64,000 nt of DNA from Cryptosporangium sp044454545 (lineage in GTDB: Bacteria > Actinomycetota > Actinomycetes > Mycobacteriales > Cryptosporangiaceae): positions 310,001-374,000 of the forward strand of contig NZ_JBITDV010000001.1 in assembly GCF_044454545.1 (NCBI RefSeq), read 5' to 3'. The position numbers and the translations under genes are program-made. Under the pieces are notes generated by a model, which did no database searches, was not told the DNA's origin, and saw nothing but the letters and a program-made list of their open reading frames with translations. Positions 25,230-33,747 of the stretch are shown one piece after another (position 1 is the first letter of the stretch; each line of letters opens with the position of its first letter).

Positions 25230-25902
25230 GAATCTTGACCCCGTCTCGCGGCCCCGGAGTCTCTCAGATCACGTCATCGCCACGCTGCGCGGGCAGATCA
25301 CGTCCGGGGCGTGGCCGGTCGGGTCACGCATCCCCACCGAACCGGAACTCGTGGCGCAGCTCGGCGTCGCCCGCAACACCGTCCGCGAGGCCGTGCGGGC
25401 CCTGGCGCACAACGGGTTGCTCGACATCCGGCAGGGATCGGGCACCTACGTCGTCGCGACCAGCGAACTCGCCGGCGTGATGCGCCGCCGCTTCGCCGAC
25501 GCCCCGCCGCGTGACGTCACCGAGCTGCGCGGGGCCCTCGAGGCGACCGCGGCGAGCCTGGCCGCCGCCCGCCGCACCGACGCCGACCTGCGCCACCTCG
25601 ACGCGACGCTGGCCGAGCGGGAACGCGGCTGGGAGTCCGGCGACCGGGAAGCGTTCGTCACCGCCGACAGCGCGTTCCACCTGGCGGTCGTGGCGGCCGC
25701 GCACAACCAGGTGCTGGGCGAGTTGTACGCGGACCTCGGCGCGGTGATCCGGGAGTCGCTGCGCGAGCACTTCACGCCGGTGCTGCGTCCGGAGGACTAC
25801 CTCGACCACGCGCGGCTGGTGGAGGCGATCCGGGCCGGCGACCCGGCGGCCGCCGCCGCCGAAGCGACGTCCCACACCGAACCCCTCCACGTTTCGTTCT
25901 GA
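25228..25902 (+). CDS. FadR-subfamily GntR transcriptional regulator
   Basis: 224 residues. The winged helix-turn-helix (about 10-75; GSRIPTEPELVAQLGVARNTVREAVRAL and GSGTYV) is followed by an all-helical FCD ligand domain (about 95-215; DSAFHLAVVAAAHN, HARLVEAIRAGD). The Asp/His residues that bind a metal in FCD domains are visible. It starts 23 bases from the divergent CynX/NimT transporter, which it probably controls. Confidence 0.93.
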   Translation: MNLDPVSRPRSLSDHVIATLRGQITSGAWPVGSRIPTEPELVAQLGVARNTVREAVRALAHNGLLDIRQGSGTYVVATSELAGVMRRRFADAPPRDVTELRGALEATAASLAAARRTDADLRHLDATLAERERGWESGDREAFVTADSAFHLAVVAAAHNQVLGELYADLGAVIRESLREHFTPVLRPEDYLDHARLVEAIRAGDPAAAAAEATSHTEPLHVSF

Positions 25903-25938
25903 TTCGTTTTCGTCATTACGTAATGACTAAACAGAACG
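25895..25938 (+). terminator. long AT-rich hairpin after gntR gene
   Basis: The 16-bp perfect palindrome GTCATTACGTAATGAC (25912-25927) is flanked by CGTTCTG (25895-25901) and AAACAGAACG (25929-25938), which extend the pairing. The gene's stop codon lies in the left arm. It could be a terminator or a regulator site; the AT-richness is unusual here. Confidence 0.45.
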
Positions 25939-25969
25939 TTTCCATCCGCGGTGGCCACGAACACCTGAG

Positions 25970-25993
25970 TTCCGATAGGGTTCATTATCGGAA
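25970..25993. repeat. inverted repeat resembling a recombinase core site
   Basis: TTCCGATA-(8 bases)-TATCGGAA, perfect 8-bp arms. Extending outward to 12-bp arms keeps 10 of 12 matches (25966-25997). It lies 31 bases before the tyrosine recombinase start. Arm and spacer lengths are those of tyrosine-recombinase crossover sites, but it could also be an operator or hairpin. Confidence 0.45.
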
Positions 25994-26023
25994 GTCTCCA
26001 GAGGCGGAGGGAAACGAGCACTC

Positions 26024-27094
26024 GTGGACGGCGGAACTAACGAAATAGCCGTCACCGGCGCACTGGCCCACCGAGGCGGCGTCGACCACACGATCTCCGC
26101 GGACACGGCCCGCCGCATCGCCGCCGCGATCCCCGCCAACACCGCCCGCGCCTACACCACCGACCGCGCCGCGTTCCGCCGGTGGTGCGCCACGACCGGC
26201 CGCACACCCCTGCCCGCCACCGCCGAGACCGCGGCCGAATACGCGACGTTCCTGGCCTCCGGCGGCGCACTCCGCGAAAACGGCGAGCGCCAGGGCCCCG
26301 CCGCGCCCCGCACGATCGAGCGGGCCCTCTCGGCGATCCGCACCGAACACCGCGAAAACGGATACCTCAACCAGCCCGACCTCACCGGGGCACGCCGGGT
26401 CGTCAACGGCCACCGCAAGAACCGCGCCCAGACCGGGGTCCGCGACCGGCAGGCCGCGCCGCTGAGCGTCGAGGACCTGCGCGCGATGGTCGCCACCTGC
26501 GTCCCCGCCACCCTCGCCGGTGCCCGCGACCGCGCGCTGATCGTCCTCGGGTTCAGCATGATGATCCGCCGCTCGGAGCTGGTCGCGCTGAACACCGTGG
26601 GCGACGTGCGCGACGCCCCCGGCGGCGCCGAAGTGCTGATCCGCTGGTCGAAAACCGACCAGGAGGCCGTCGGTGAATTGGTCGCGGTGCACTACGGCGC
26701 GAACCCGCTGACCTGCCCGGTCCGGCTGCTGCGCGCCTGGCGCGAACGCCTCGCGGTGGCCCGGCCCGGCGACGGCCCGCTGTGGATGCCGATCGACAAA
26801 CACGACCGGCTCCCGCACCACCCGGACTTCTCCGGGAAACGCGGCACCGGCCGCCTGTCCGGAAAAGCGGTCGGGCTCATCCTCCGGGACGCCGCCCGCC
26901 GGGCCCAGGTCCCCACCACCGCGCTGTCGGCGCACTCGCTGCGCGTCGGGGGCGCCACCGCCGCCTACGAAGCCGGGAGCGACCTGCTGGCGATCTCGCG
27001 CCGCGGCCGCTGGAAGGACGGTTCGCCGGTGCTGCTGCGCTACATCCGCGACGTCGACAAGTGGAAGAACGACCCGATGGCCGGCGTGCTCTAG
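26024..27094 (+). CDS. tyrosine recombinase/integrase (solitary)
   Basis: 356-residue phage-integrase-family recombinase. It has an N-terminal SAM-like DNA-binding domain (about 35-120; NTARAYTTDRAAFRRWC) and a catalytic domain (about 150-350). The catalytic Arg is in SMMIRRSELVAL, HxxR in SAHSLRVGG, the following His/Trp position is GRW, and the nucleophile Tyr is in LLRYIRDVDKW. All key residues are visible. It begins at GTG 26024 just after an inverted repeat. No excisionase, phage or conjugation genes adjoin it. GAA-rich codon use resembles the downstream island. Confidence 0.88.
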   Translation: MDGGTNEIAVTGALAHRGGVDHTISADTARRIAAAIPANTARAYTTDRAAFRRWCATTGRTPLPATAETAAEYATFLASGGALRENGERQGPAAPRTIERALSAIRTEHRENGYLNQPDLTGARRVVNGHRKNRAQTGVRDRQAAPLSVEDLRAMVATCVPATLAGARDRALIVLGFSMMIRRSELVALNTVGDVRDAPGGAEVLIRWSKTDQEAVGELVAVHYGANPLTCPVRLLRAWRERLAVARPGDGPLWMPIDKHDRLPHHPDFSGKRGTGRLSGKAVGLILRDAARRAQVPTTALSAHSLRVGGATAAYEAGSDLLAISRRGRWKDGSPVLLRYIRDVDKWKNDPMAGVL

Positions 27095-27126
27095 CTCCCC
27101 GGTGGTGCGTCGGCGATGCTGGGCCC

Positions 27127-27966
27127 GTGCAGTACGTGTCCCGAGCGCCGCGACCCCCGCTGGACGGGCTGATCGACGACCTCTACTACCTGCGGGGCGC
27201 ACCGCCCTACGCCCGGCTGACGCTGCCACCGATGCCCGCGGCGCTGCTCATCGTCAACCTCGGGGCACCGTTTCGCATCCGCTCCGGCACTGGCCTCGAG
27301 ACCGCGCAGTACGCCGACGGCTGCGTGATCACCCTGCCCACCCGCGCGCTCGAATTCGGCTACCCGATCCCGACCCGCTCGGTCGGCGCGCACCTCAAGC
27401 CGTGGGGCCTGGCGCCGTTCCTGCCGATGCCCGCGGCCGAGCTACGCGACCGGCCGGTGACGCTGGAGCAGGTATGGGGCCGCGCCGCCGTCGCCACGCT
27501 GCGCGACCGGCTGGCCACGGCGTCCGGGCCGCACCAGATGCTGACGCTCCTCGAAGACGAGCTGACACGACGCCTGGGCGAACATGCCGGCCTGGGGCTG
27601 GTCCGCCACACCGGCGGCGTCCTCGCGGCGGCCCGCGGCGCGGTGGCGATCGGCGGCCTGAGCGGGGCGGCCGGCGTCAGCAGCACCCACCTGGCCCAGC
27701 GGTTCAAGGAGCTCATCGGCGTCACCCCGAAGCGGCTGGCCCGCACCTACCGCTTCGCCGCCACCGTGTTCGCGATCGACCCCGCCGGCCCGGTCGACTG
27801 GGGCCGCCTCGCCGAGAGCGCGGGCTACTTCGACCAGGCCCACTTCGGCCACGAATTCCGGGCGTTCACCGGGCTCACGCCGACCCGCTACGTCGAGGTC
27901 CGGCGGCGGTTCCTGCACGAACACCCCGGCCACGTGATGGAGGGCTGGCCGCTGCCGGCCGATTGA
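27127..27966 (+). CDS. AraC family transcriptional regulator
   Basis: 279 residues. The N-terminal AraC-ligand-like region (VSRAPRPPLDGLIDDLYYLRG) is followed by a C-terminal helix-turn-helix pair (about 175-270; LSGAAGVSSTHLAQRFKELIGVTPKRLAR and WGRLAESAGYFDQAHFGHEFRAFTGLTPTRY). GTG 27127 gives the standard start. It sits between the recombinase gene and a dihydrofolate-reductase-like gene 87 bases downstream, which it may regulate. Confidence 0.88.
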   Translation: MQYVSRAPRPPLDGLIDDLYYLRGAPPYARLTLPPMPAALLIVNLGAPFRIRSGTGLETAQYADGCVITLPTRALEFGYPIPTRSVGAHLKPWGLAPFLPMPAAELRDRPVTLEQVWGRAAVATLRDRLATASGPHQMLTLLEDELTRRLGEHAGLGLVRHTGGVLAAARGAVAIGGLSGAAGVSSTHLAQRFKELIGVTPKRLARTYRFAATVFAIDPAGPVDWGRLAESAGYFDQAHFGHEFRAFTGLTPTRYVEVRRRFLHEHPGHVMEGWPLPAD

Positions 27967-28053
27967 TTTCGTACAAGACCCCGCGCTCCCGGCACGCTAG
28001 TTTCGCGGGGGCCCCCGAGCGTTCCCGGGGGACGCGGAACAGAGGAGAGCCCC

Positions 28054-28635
28054 GTGGGCACGGTCGTCCTGTACAGCTCGGTGTCGGCGGACGGCTTCAT
28101 CGCGGACGACAACGACCTGCCCGGACCGCTCTTCGACTGGCTGACCGGCGGCGACGTCCCGCTGGACGAGAGCGGCGTGCTCACGGTGTCGCAGACGTCC
28201 TACGACTACGTCCGGCCCTACTGGGACCGGATCGGGGTGACGATCGTCGGCCGCCACGTCTTCGACCTGACCGACGGCTGGGACGGGAAGCCCCCGGGCG
28301 GGATCGACCACGTGGTCGTCGTGACGCACCGCCCGCCGCCCGACGGCTGGGACACCCACGCGCCGTTCCACTTCGTCGACGGCGTCGAGGCGGCCGTGAC
28401 CACGGCCCGGCAACTCGCGGGTGACCGCCTGGTCGAGGTCGCCGCCGGCGACGTCGGTGGCCAGGTGCTCGCCGCCGGCCTGATCGACGAGGTACGCATG
28501 GACGTCGTCCCGATCGTGTTCGGGACCGGCAAGCGCTACTTCGGCTCGGTCGACGCGCAGCACCTGCTGGACGACCCGGACGTGGTGATCCCCGGCAAGC
28601 GGGTACTGCACCTGCGCTACCGGGTGCGCCACTAA
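28054..28635 (+). CDS. dihydrofolate reductase/RibD-like protein
   Basis: 193 residues of the RibD C-terminal-like fold: VVLYSSVSADGFIADDNDLPGPLFDWL, IVGRHVFDLTDGW, a phosphate-binding EVAAGDVGGQVLAAGLID and VVPIVFGTGKRYFG. It is a second, distinct member of the family in the window (the other is at 11886). GTG 28054 follows GAGGAGAGCCCC. It probably forms a unit with the upstream AraC regulator. The substrate is unknown. Confidence 0.87.
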   Translation: MGTVVLYSSVSADGFIADDNDLPGPLFDWLTGGDVPLDESGVLTVSQTSYDYVRPYWDRIGVTIVGRHVFDLTDGWDGKPPGGIDHVVVVTHRPPPDGWDTHAPFHFVDGVEAAVTTARQLAGDRLVEVAAGDVGGQVLAAGLIDEVRMDVVPIVFGTGKRYFGSVDAQHLLDDPDVVIPGKRVLHLRYRVRH

Positions 28636-28645
28636 CCACCAGCGC

Positions 28646-28699
28646 GGTGCCACTATGGCGCCATAGATACTTGTGATGGCGCCATAGTGGTGCCATAGT
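28646..28699 (+). promoter_or_regulatory. large inverted-repeat operator with embedded promoter
   Basis: Two 19-base arms, GGTGCCACTATGGCGCCAT (28646-28664) and its near-perfect inverse (28676-28694; 17 of 19), flank 11 bases. Each arm contains the palindrome ATGGCGCCAT, and a third half-copy (GGTGCCATAG) follows. A -35-like TTGTGA (28671-28676) and -10-like CATAGT (28694-28699) with 17-base spacing point to a leaderless start at ATG 28706. Confidence 0.6.
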
Positions 28700-28705
28700 A
28701 CTGCC

Positions 28706-29227
28706 ATGGAACTCGCGCCGTATGTCACCGCACTCCGAGCCGACCTCGCCACCGCGGCGCAGGCCGGCGGAGACGACGCCCGGGCGCTCGCCGAACGGCT
28801 CACCGCACCACTGGAATCCGCGGCCCGCCTCGCCCTGCTCAACGCACTCACCGCCGCGATGAGCGAAGTCACCCTCGAACTCGCCCCCGGCTCGGTCGAC
28901 GTCCGCCTCCGCGGCCTCGACCCAGAATTCGTCGTGACCCTCCCGGCGACACCGGAACCCGCCCCCAGCACCCCCACGCCCACGCCCGCGCCGCCCGCCG
29001 CGGAGCCACCCCCGGGCGACGACGACACCACCGCGACCGCCCGCGTCAACCTGCGCCTTCCCGGCCCGCTGAAATCCCGCGCCGAAGACGCCGCCACCCG
29101 CGAAGGCCTCTCGGTCAACGCCTGGCTGGTCCGCGCGGTCTCCGCCGCGCTCGACCACACCACCCGCCCCGCCCCGCCGCCCGCGGCCACCTCCTCCTCC
29201 CAGCGCTACACCGGCTGGGTCCGCTAA
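28706..29227 (+). CDS. HicB-like/RHH DNA-binding protein
   Basis: 173 residues. The N-terminal about 85 residues are helical with an amphipathic LESAARLALLNALTAAM and a HicB-like strand segment (VDVRLRGLDPEFVVTLP). A Pro/Thr linker leads to an Arc/RHH motif at about 120-152: ARVNLRLPGPLKSRAEDAATREGLSVNAWLVRAVSAAL. No HicA toxin accompanies it. It heads a four-gene unit with DUF4097, DrrA and DrrB proteins and most likely binds the large repeat just upstream, so it is probably the operon's repressor. Confidence 0.78.
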   Translation: MELAPYVTALRADLATAAQAGGDDARALAERLTAPLESAARLALLNALTAAMSEVTLELAPGSVDVRLRGLDPEFVVTLPATPEPAPSTPTPTPAPPAAEPPPGDDDTTATARVNLRLPGPLKSRAEDAATREGLSVNAWLVRAVSAALDHTTRPAPPPAATSSSQRYTGWVR

Positions 29228-29286
29228 CCCCCTCAGCCTCACCCCACCCCGGCTTCACCCCACCCCGTCCGGAGGTCAGCTCCGCC

Positions 29287-30135
29287 ATGCCCATTTTCGA
29301 CACCCCCGAGCCCATCACCGCCGTCTTCGACGCGGAATGCCTGAACCTGCGGATCGTCGCGAGCGACCGCACCGACACCGTCGTCACGGTCGCCCCCACC
29401 GACCCCGCCAACAGCCGCGACATCCGCGTCGCCGACCAAGCCACGGTCAGCTACGCCGCCGGCCGCCTCACCGTGCGCGCCCCCAAAAGCTGGAGCCTGT
29501 TCACCCGCCCCGGCACCGCCGCGATCACCGTCGAACTACCCACCCGATCCGACGTCCGCGCCGACGCCTCGATCGCCGACTTCTCCTGCACCGGCCCCCT
29601 CGGCACCGTCACACTCGCCACCTCCGTCGGCAGCATCCGCGTCGACGACGCCACCGACGTCCACCTCAAAACCGACCACGGCGACATCCACGTCGGCCAC
29701 GTCACCGGCTACGCCGACATCTCCGGCTCCGGCCGCGTCGACGCACTCGACCTCGCCGCCGACGCCCACATCCGCAACCTCAACGGCGACAACCGCATCG
29801 AAGAAATCGGCGGCGACCTGCGCACCAGCACCGCCAACGGCCGCATCCGCGTCGGCACCGCCCACGCCGACGTCGACGCCAAATCCGCCAACGGCTCCAT
29901 CCGCATCGACGAAGTCACCCGCGGACACGTCACCGCGAAAACCGCCGCCGGCGACATCGAAATCGGCGTCGCACCCTCCACCGCCGCCTGGCTCGACCTC
30001 CACACCCAACTCGGCTCGGTCCGCAACGGCCTCGACGCCACCAGCGGACCCGGCGACGCCACCCACACCGTCGAAGTCCGCGCCCGCACCCCCCTCGGCG
30101 ACATCACCATCACCCGCGCCCAGGCCCGCTCATGA
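29287..30135 (+). CDS. DUF4097-family beta-strand-repeat protein
   Basis: 282 residues. From about residue 90 on it consists of short beta-strand repeats such as GSIRVDDATD, GDIHVGHVTG, GRIRVGTAHA, GSIRIDEVTR and GDIEIGVAP, the DUF4097 pattern of a beta-solenoid. There is no signal peptide or membrane helix, so it is cytoplasmic. Its stop overlaps the DrrA start. In this cassette it may be a sensor or scaffold for the transporter; the role is unproven. Confidence 0.88.
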   Translation: MPIFDTPEPITAVFDAECLNLRIVASDRTDTVVTVAPTDPANSRDIRVADQATVSYAAGRLTVRAPKSWSLFTRPGTAAITVELPTRSDVRADASIADFSCTGPLGTVTLATSVGSIRVDDATDVHLKTDHGDIHVGHVTGYADISGSGRVDALDLAADAHIRNLNGDNRIEEIGGDLRTSTANGRIRVGTAHADVDAKSANGSIRIDEVTRGHVTAKTAAGDIEIGVAPSTAAWLDLHTQLGSVRNGLDATSGPGDATHTVEVRARTPLGDITITRAQARS

Positions 30136-31064
30136 TCACCGCCACCGGCCTCACCAAAAAATACGGCGACCACACCGTCCTCGACGACCTCCACCTCACC
30201 GTCGAAGCCGGCACCGTGTTCGGGCTACTCGGCCCCAACGGCGCCGGAAAAACCACCACCGTCCGGATCCTCTCCACCCTCCTCCCGGCCGACACCGGAA
30301 CCGCGACCGTCGGCGGCCACGACGTCGCCACCGACCCCGGCGGCGTCCGCCGCCTGATCGGAGTCACCGGCCAATTCGCCGCCGTCGACGCACTCCTCAC
30401 CGCCGAAGAAAACCTCCGCCTGATGGCCGACCTGCACCACCTCGGCCGCCGCGAAAGCCGCGCCCGCATCGCCGCACTCCTCGAACGCTTCGACCTCGCC
30501 GACGCCGCCCGCAAAGCCTCCGCCCAACTCTCCGGCGGAATGCGCCGCAAACTCGACCTGGCAATGACCCTCGTCGGCAACCCCTCGGTGATCTTCCTCG
30601 ACGAACCCACCACCGGCCTCGACCCCCGCAGCCGCCGCACGATGTGGGACATCATCCGCGGCCTCGTCGCCGACCACGGCGTCACGATCTTCCTCACCAC
30701 CCAATACCTCGAAGAAGCCGACGAACTCGCCCACCGCATCGCGGTCCTCGACCACGGCCGCCTCGTCGCCGAAGGCACCCCCGCGCAACTCAAACGCCGC
30801 ATCGACGGGGGACACGTCGAACTGCGCTTCCCCGACGCCGCCACCCTGCGCACCGCAACCACCCACTTCGCCGGAGTCCACCCCGACCCCGACACCCTCA
30901 CACTGCGCGTCCCCAGCGACGGCAGCGTCGCCGAACTACGCCGCCTGCTCGACACCCTCGACGCCGCCGGCATCGAACCCACCGAACTCGCCGTCCACAC
31001 CCCCGACCTCGACGACGTGTTCCTCGCCCTCACCGGCCCCACCGACCACGGAGCACCCCGATGA
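30132..31064 (+). CDS. DrrA-type ABC transporter ATP-binding protein
   Basis: 310 residues: Walker A GPNGAGKTT, Q-loop GVTGQFAAVDALLTAEENL, signature LSGGMRRKLDLAMTL, Walker B VIFLDEPTTGLD and H-loop TTQYLEEADELA. The C-terminal about 80-residue extension matches the daunorubicin-resistance (DrrA) family. It is coupled by four-base overlaps on both sides. Codon use is strongly biased to GAA and C-ending codons, unlike the ABC genes elsewhere in the window. Confidence 0.93.
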   Translation: MITATGLTKKYGDHTVLDDLHLTVEAGTVFGLLGPNGAGKTTTVRILSTLLPADTGTATVGGHDVATDPGGVRRLIGVTGQFAAVDALLTAEENLRLMADLHHLGRRESRARIAALLERFDLADAARKASAQLSGGMRRKLDLAMTLVGNPSVIFLDEPTTGLDPRSRRTMWDIIRGLVADHGVTIFLTTQYLEEADELAHRIAVLDHGRLVAEGTPAQLKRRIDGGHVELRFPDAATLRTATTHFAGVHPDPDTLTLRVPSDGSVAELRRLLDTLDAAGIEPTELAVHTPDLDDVFLALTGPTDHGAPR

Positions 31065-31855
31065 CCTTCGTCCTGGCCGACTCCGCGACTATGCTGCGCC
31101 GCAACCTGCTGCACGCCCGCCGCTACCCGTCGCTCACGATCAGCGGCCTGCTCCTCCCACTGATCTTCCTGCTCCTGTTCAACTACGTCTTCGGCCGGAC
31201 ACTCGGCGACGGTCTCGCCGCCGGCAACAACGACGTCACCAGCGCCACCCGGCCCTACATCGACTACCTGACCCCCGGCATCGTGCTCATGGCCGCCCTC
31301 TCCGGCGCCGTCAGCACCGCCATCAGCCTCAGCATGGACGTCACCGAAGGCATCGTCGACCGGTTCCGCTCGATGGCCATCTCCCGCACCGCATTCCTCA
31401 CCGGACACGTCCTCGGCAACGTCCTGCAAACCATGGCCGCCGTCGTACTCGTCACCGTCGTCGCACTCGCGATCGGATTCCGGCCCGACGCCGGCCCCGT
31501 CGAGTGGCTCGCCGCCTTCGCACTCCTGACACTCCTCGTCCTGGCCTTCACCTGGCTCGCCGCCGCCATGGGACTCATCGCCCCCAACCCCGAATCCGCC
31601 AGCAACCTGCCGCTGCCGCTCACCTTCCTGCCCCTGCTCGGATCAGCGATCGTCCCGACGGACTCGATGCCGACCGGCCTGCGCTGGTTCGCCGAATACC
31701 AGCCCTTCACACCACTCACCGAAACCCTGCGCGGCCTCCTCCTCGGCACCCCGATCGGCACCAGCGCCTGGACCGCGACCGCCTGGTGCATCGCGATCGC
31801 GACCGGCGGCTACGCCTGGTCGGTCACCGCCTACCGCCGCCGCGCCACTACGTGA
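31061..31855 (+). CDS. DrrB-type ABC-2 transporter permease
   Basis: 264 residues with six membrane helices of the ABC-2 type: LLLPLIFLLLFNYVFG, YLTPGIVLMAALSGAVSTA, EGIVDRFRSMAISR (the conserved cytoplasmic loop), and a C-terminal pair around AEYQPFTPLTETLRGLL. It is the partner of the upstream DrrA-type ATPase (ATGA overlap). Together they probably export a hydrophobic compound under control of the RHH protein. Confidence 0.93.
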   Translation: MTFVLADSATMLRRNLLHARRYPSLTISGLLLPLIFLLLFNYVFGRTLGDGLAAGNNDVTSATRPYIDYLTPGIVLMAALSGAVSTAISLSMDVTEGIVDRFRSMAISRTAFLTGHVLGNVLQTMAAVVLVTVVALAIGFRPDAGPVEWLAAFALLTLLVLAFTWLAAAMGLIAPNPESASNLPLPLTFLPLLGSAIVPTDSMPTGLRWFAEYQPFTPLTETLRGLLLGTPIGTSAWTATAWCIAIATGGYAWSVTAYRRRATT

Positions 31856-32189
31856 GCCCCCCGGCCCCGTCCAACGCACGAGACCCGATCCGGTTCGCCG
31901 CCGTGAACTCCGAATGCGACCGATACACCCACCATCGCCCTGCCGCCGCGCCACCCGGGGTCTCAGGAGTTTCCGGCGAAAAACAACCCGTTCCGTGTTC
32001 CATCACGCCACCGTCTCGGCCCGGCCAGCGCTGCGGGCGTGCCGGTGTGCCCGCACCCGACACGCGGTCGAACAGTAGGTTCGGCGCCGTCCGGTGGATG
32101 GCTGCCGGATGACTCGACCGCAATCCGGTCCTGGTGCCAGGTGCCGCCACTCACTGGCGCGGGCGGGACGGATACGAGAAACCGTCCCG
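31856..32189. other. intergenic stretch with small zinc-finger relic on minus strand
   Basis: No intact gene was found. On the minus strand, about 32003-32125, a frame reads CGRVIRQPSTGRRRTYCSTACRVRAHR. This resembles small actinobacterial CRxC...YCSxACRxxAyR zinc-finger peptides, but the first Cys pair is incomplete and no start codon fits, so it is a relic or chance similarity. The rest shows no structure I can support. Confidence 0.35.
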
Positions 32190-32411
32190 ATGCCCGCTGA
32201 GTACACCCAGGGTGACCAGTTCCGCGGTGCCCGCATCCACCTGTGCGACCTCTCCGGCCTCGAGATTCGCGATTGCGACGTCACCGGCCTGAAGATCGTG
32301 GACTGCTATGGGGGCAACGTCTCCCTCGGCGGCTTCGAGCGTGAGGCCGAGCATCACCGGTACGCGGTGCGCGACCCCACCGTGCTCCAGGCCGGTGCCC
32401 GAACCGAGTGA
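32190..32411 (+). pseudogene. truncated pentapeptide-repeat protein
   Basis: 73 residues. QFRGARIHLCDLSGLEIRDCDVTGLKIVDC follows the A(D/N)LxX pattern of pentapeptide-repeat proteins, and GGNVSLGGFERE is a familiar continuation in actinobacterial homologues. Those then run on for many more residues (often VDVTAFVEAEL...). Here the frame degenerates after GGFERE and stops. It is probably the remnant of a longer gene. Confidence 0.5.
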
Positions 32412-32533
32412 CGGCGCGTCCCGGCAATGGACGGCGATCTCGCGGTGGACCTGCGAACCAGACGGCCCGTGAATACGAATGTTTCTCAGCACCGAACCTG
32501 GATAAGCGGACACGTGGGAAGGTACACGGCGGT
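32412..32533. other. intergenic, no feature seen
   Basis: 122 bases between the pentapeptide relic and the convergent MmcQ/YjbR gene, less GC-rich than the surroundings. No hairpin, repeat or small gene could be supported. Confidence 0.4.
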
Positions 32534-32932
32534 TCATCCACCTGCCTTCAGCCCGAACGCGAGGCGGCGGGGCGCCTGCACTCGATAGCTGTCCGTCACC
32601 AACTCGGCAACCTCGACCCAGTCCGTCTCGTCGTCCAGCACCACTCCCACGACATTCACACCCCAGTCGGCCCGGAAGAACGGAGGGCCGACATGCGCCA
32701 GCGCGGCCAACTCCCCGGGCGGCGCCCGGAAGGTCATCAGGACGGCCGGATCGTCCGTATCGATGTACGCCGACCGCCTCCCGTCGGTGGAGTAGACGTG
32801 CAGGAACGTCCGCCGGCGAATCCGCCACCGCAGGCCGATCCACGCCGGCTCCTCGTACGCCTCGGGCAGCTCCCCGCAGATCACCCGGAGCCGGCCCACA
32901 ACAGCGGGTGGAACGTCCACGATGTCGCTCAT
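32534..32932 (-). CDS. MmcQ/YjbR family protein
   Basis: 132 residues of the MmcQ/YjbR (CyaY-like fold) family: ICGELPEAYEEPAWIGLRWRIRRRTFLHVYS, VLMTFRAPPGELAALAHVGPPFF, DWVEVAELVTDSYRVQAPRRL. These small proteins are predicted to bind DNA and have no defined pathway. ATG 32932 gives the usual N-terminus. The frame continues upstream into the serine-recombinase relic, which is not part of this gene. Confidence 0.88.
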   Translation of the reverse strand: MSDIVDVPPAVVGRLRVICGELPEAYEEPAWIGLRWRIRRRTFLHVYSTDGRRSAYIDTDDPAVLMTFRAPPGELAALAHVGPPFFRADWGVNVVGVVLDDETDWVEVAELVTDSYRVQAPRRLAFGLKAGG

Positions 32933-33037
32933 CTGCACCTCCCGCGCCCATCCTGCCCGCCGGGTAGGACACTCGACTAGCGTCAGGTGGATGGCGCGCA
33001 CGTCGGTGCCGGCGAACGCGCCGTGGAAGCCGGCGAT

Positions 33038-33342
33038 GCGGGTGTCGATGCCCTGCTGCAACACGCACAGCCCGACCCCGCGGTCCTGCAGCTCCACGGC
33101 GAGGGCGGCCAGGTGATGACCGATCGGCCGAGCCGATCGAGGCGGGTGATCACCAGCACGTCGTTCTCGCGCAGGTGCCGCATGGCGGCGTCCAGCTCCG
33201 GGCGGGAGGCGAGCTTGCCGGAAGCCTTGTCGATGAACAGCTCGGTGCAGCCGGCCGTGGTGAGCAGGTCGCGTTGGGCGTTGGGGTTCTGGTCGCGCTT
33301 GGACACGCGGCCATATCCGATCGTGACCTTGATTGCGGACAC
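33038..33342 (-). pseudogene. serine recombinase (resolvase N-terminal domain) relic
   Basis: From GTG 33342 the sequence reads VSAIKVTIGYGRVSKRDQNPNAQRD (catalytic Ser in YGRVS), then IDKASGKLASRPELDAAM and DVLVITRLDRLGRSV. It then loses frame near 33115-33118, where one C appears to be missing. In the -1-compensated frame HLAALAVELQDRGVGLCVLQQGIDTR follows, the expected continuation. Homology stops at about 33038; the rest of the catalytic domain and the DNA-binding domain are gone. It is a frameshifted, truncated recombinase of an old mobile element or invertase. Confidence 0.8.
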
Positions 33343-33492
33343 CGCCGCCGGATCCTCAGACCCGTCGCAAGACCCCTCCACCGGCCCGGCACACCCCCCA
33401 CCCGAGACGACGACGCCCACTCCACGCCACCCGGTTGCACCCCACCGCCAACCCCTACGCATCCCGAGTACGCCTGCCCTAAACTCCCCCGT

Positions 33493-33747
33493 GTGACCAA
33501 GCGGATCACCATCAGCGTCCCCGACGACGTCGCCGCCCACCTCGAAGGCGTCGGCCCCCGGCACATCTCCGGCTACGTCACCGACGCCATCCGCCACCAC
33601 GTCCGCCGCGAAGAACAACTCCGCCAGCTCGACGAAGCCTTCGCCGCCACCAGCGCCCCCGAACCACCCGACCGCGAACGCGCCGAACGCTTCCTCGACC
33701 ACGTCGCCACCTGGCAACACAACCACCGGCTCGGCTCCGACGCGTGA
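33493..33747 (+). CDS. RHH-type antitoxin (VapB-like)
   Basis: 84 residues. The N-terminal strand and two helices, TKRITISVPDDVAAHLEGVG and ISGYVTDAIRHHVRREEQL, form a ribbon-helix-helix. The C-terminal acidic/hydrophobic tail would contact the toxin. GTG 33493 lies eight bases after a -10-like TAAACT, so the message may be leaderless. It overlaps the PIN-like toxin gene by four bases. Confidence 0.8.
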   Translation: MTKRITISVPDDVAAHLEGVGPRHISGYVTDAIRHHVRREEQLRQLDEAFAATSAPEPPDRERAERFLDHVATWQHNHRLGSDA

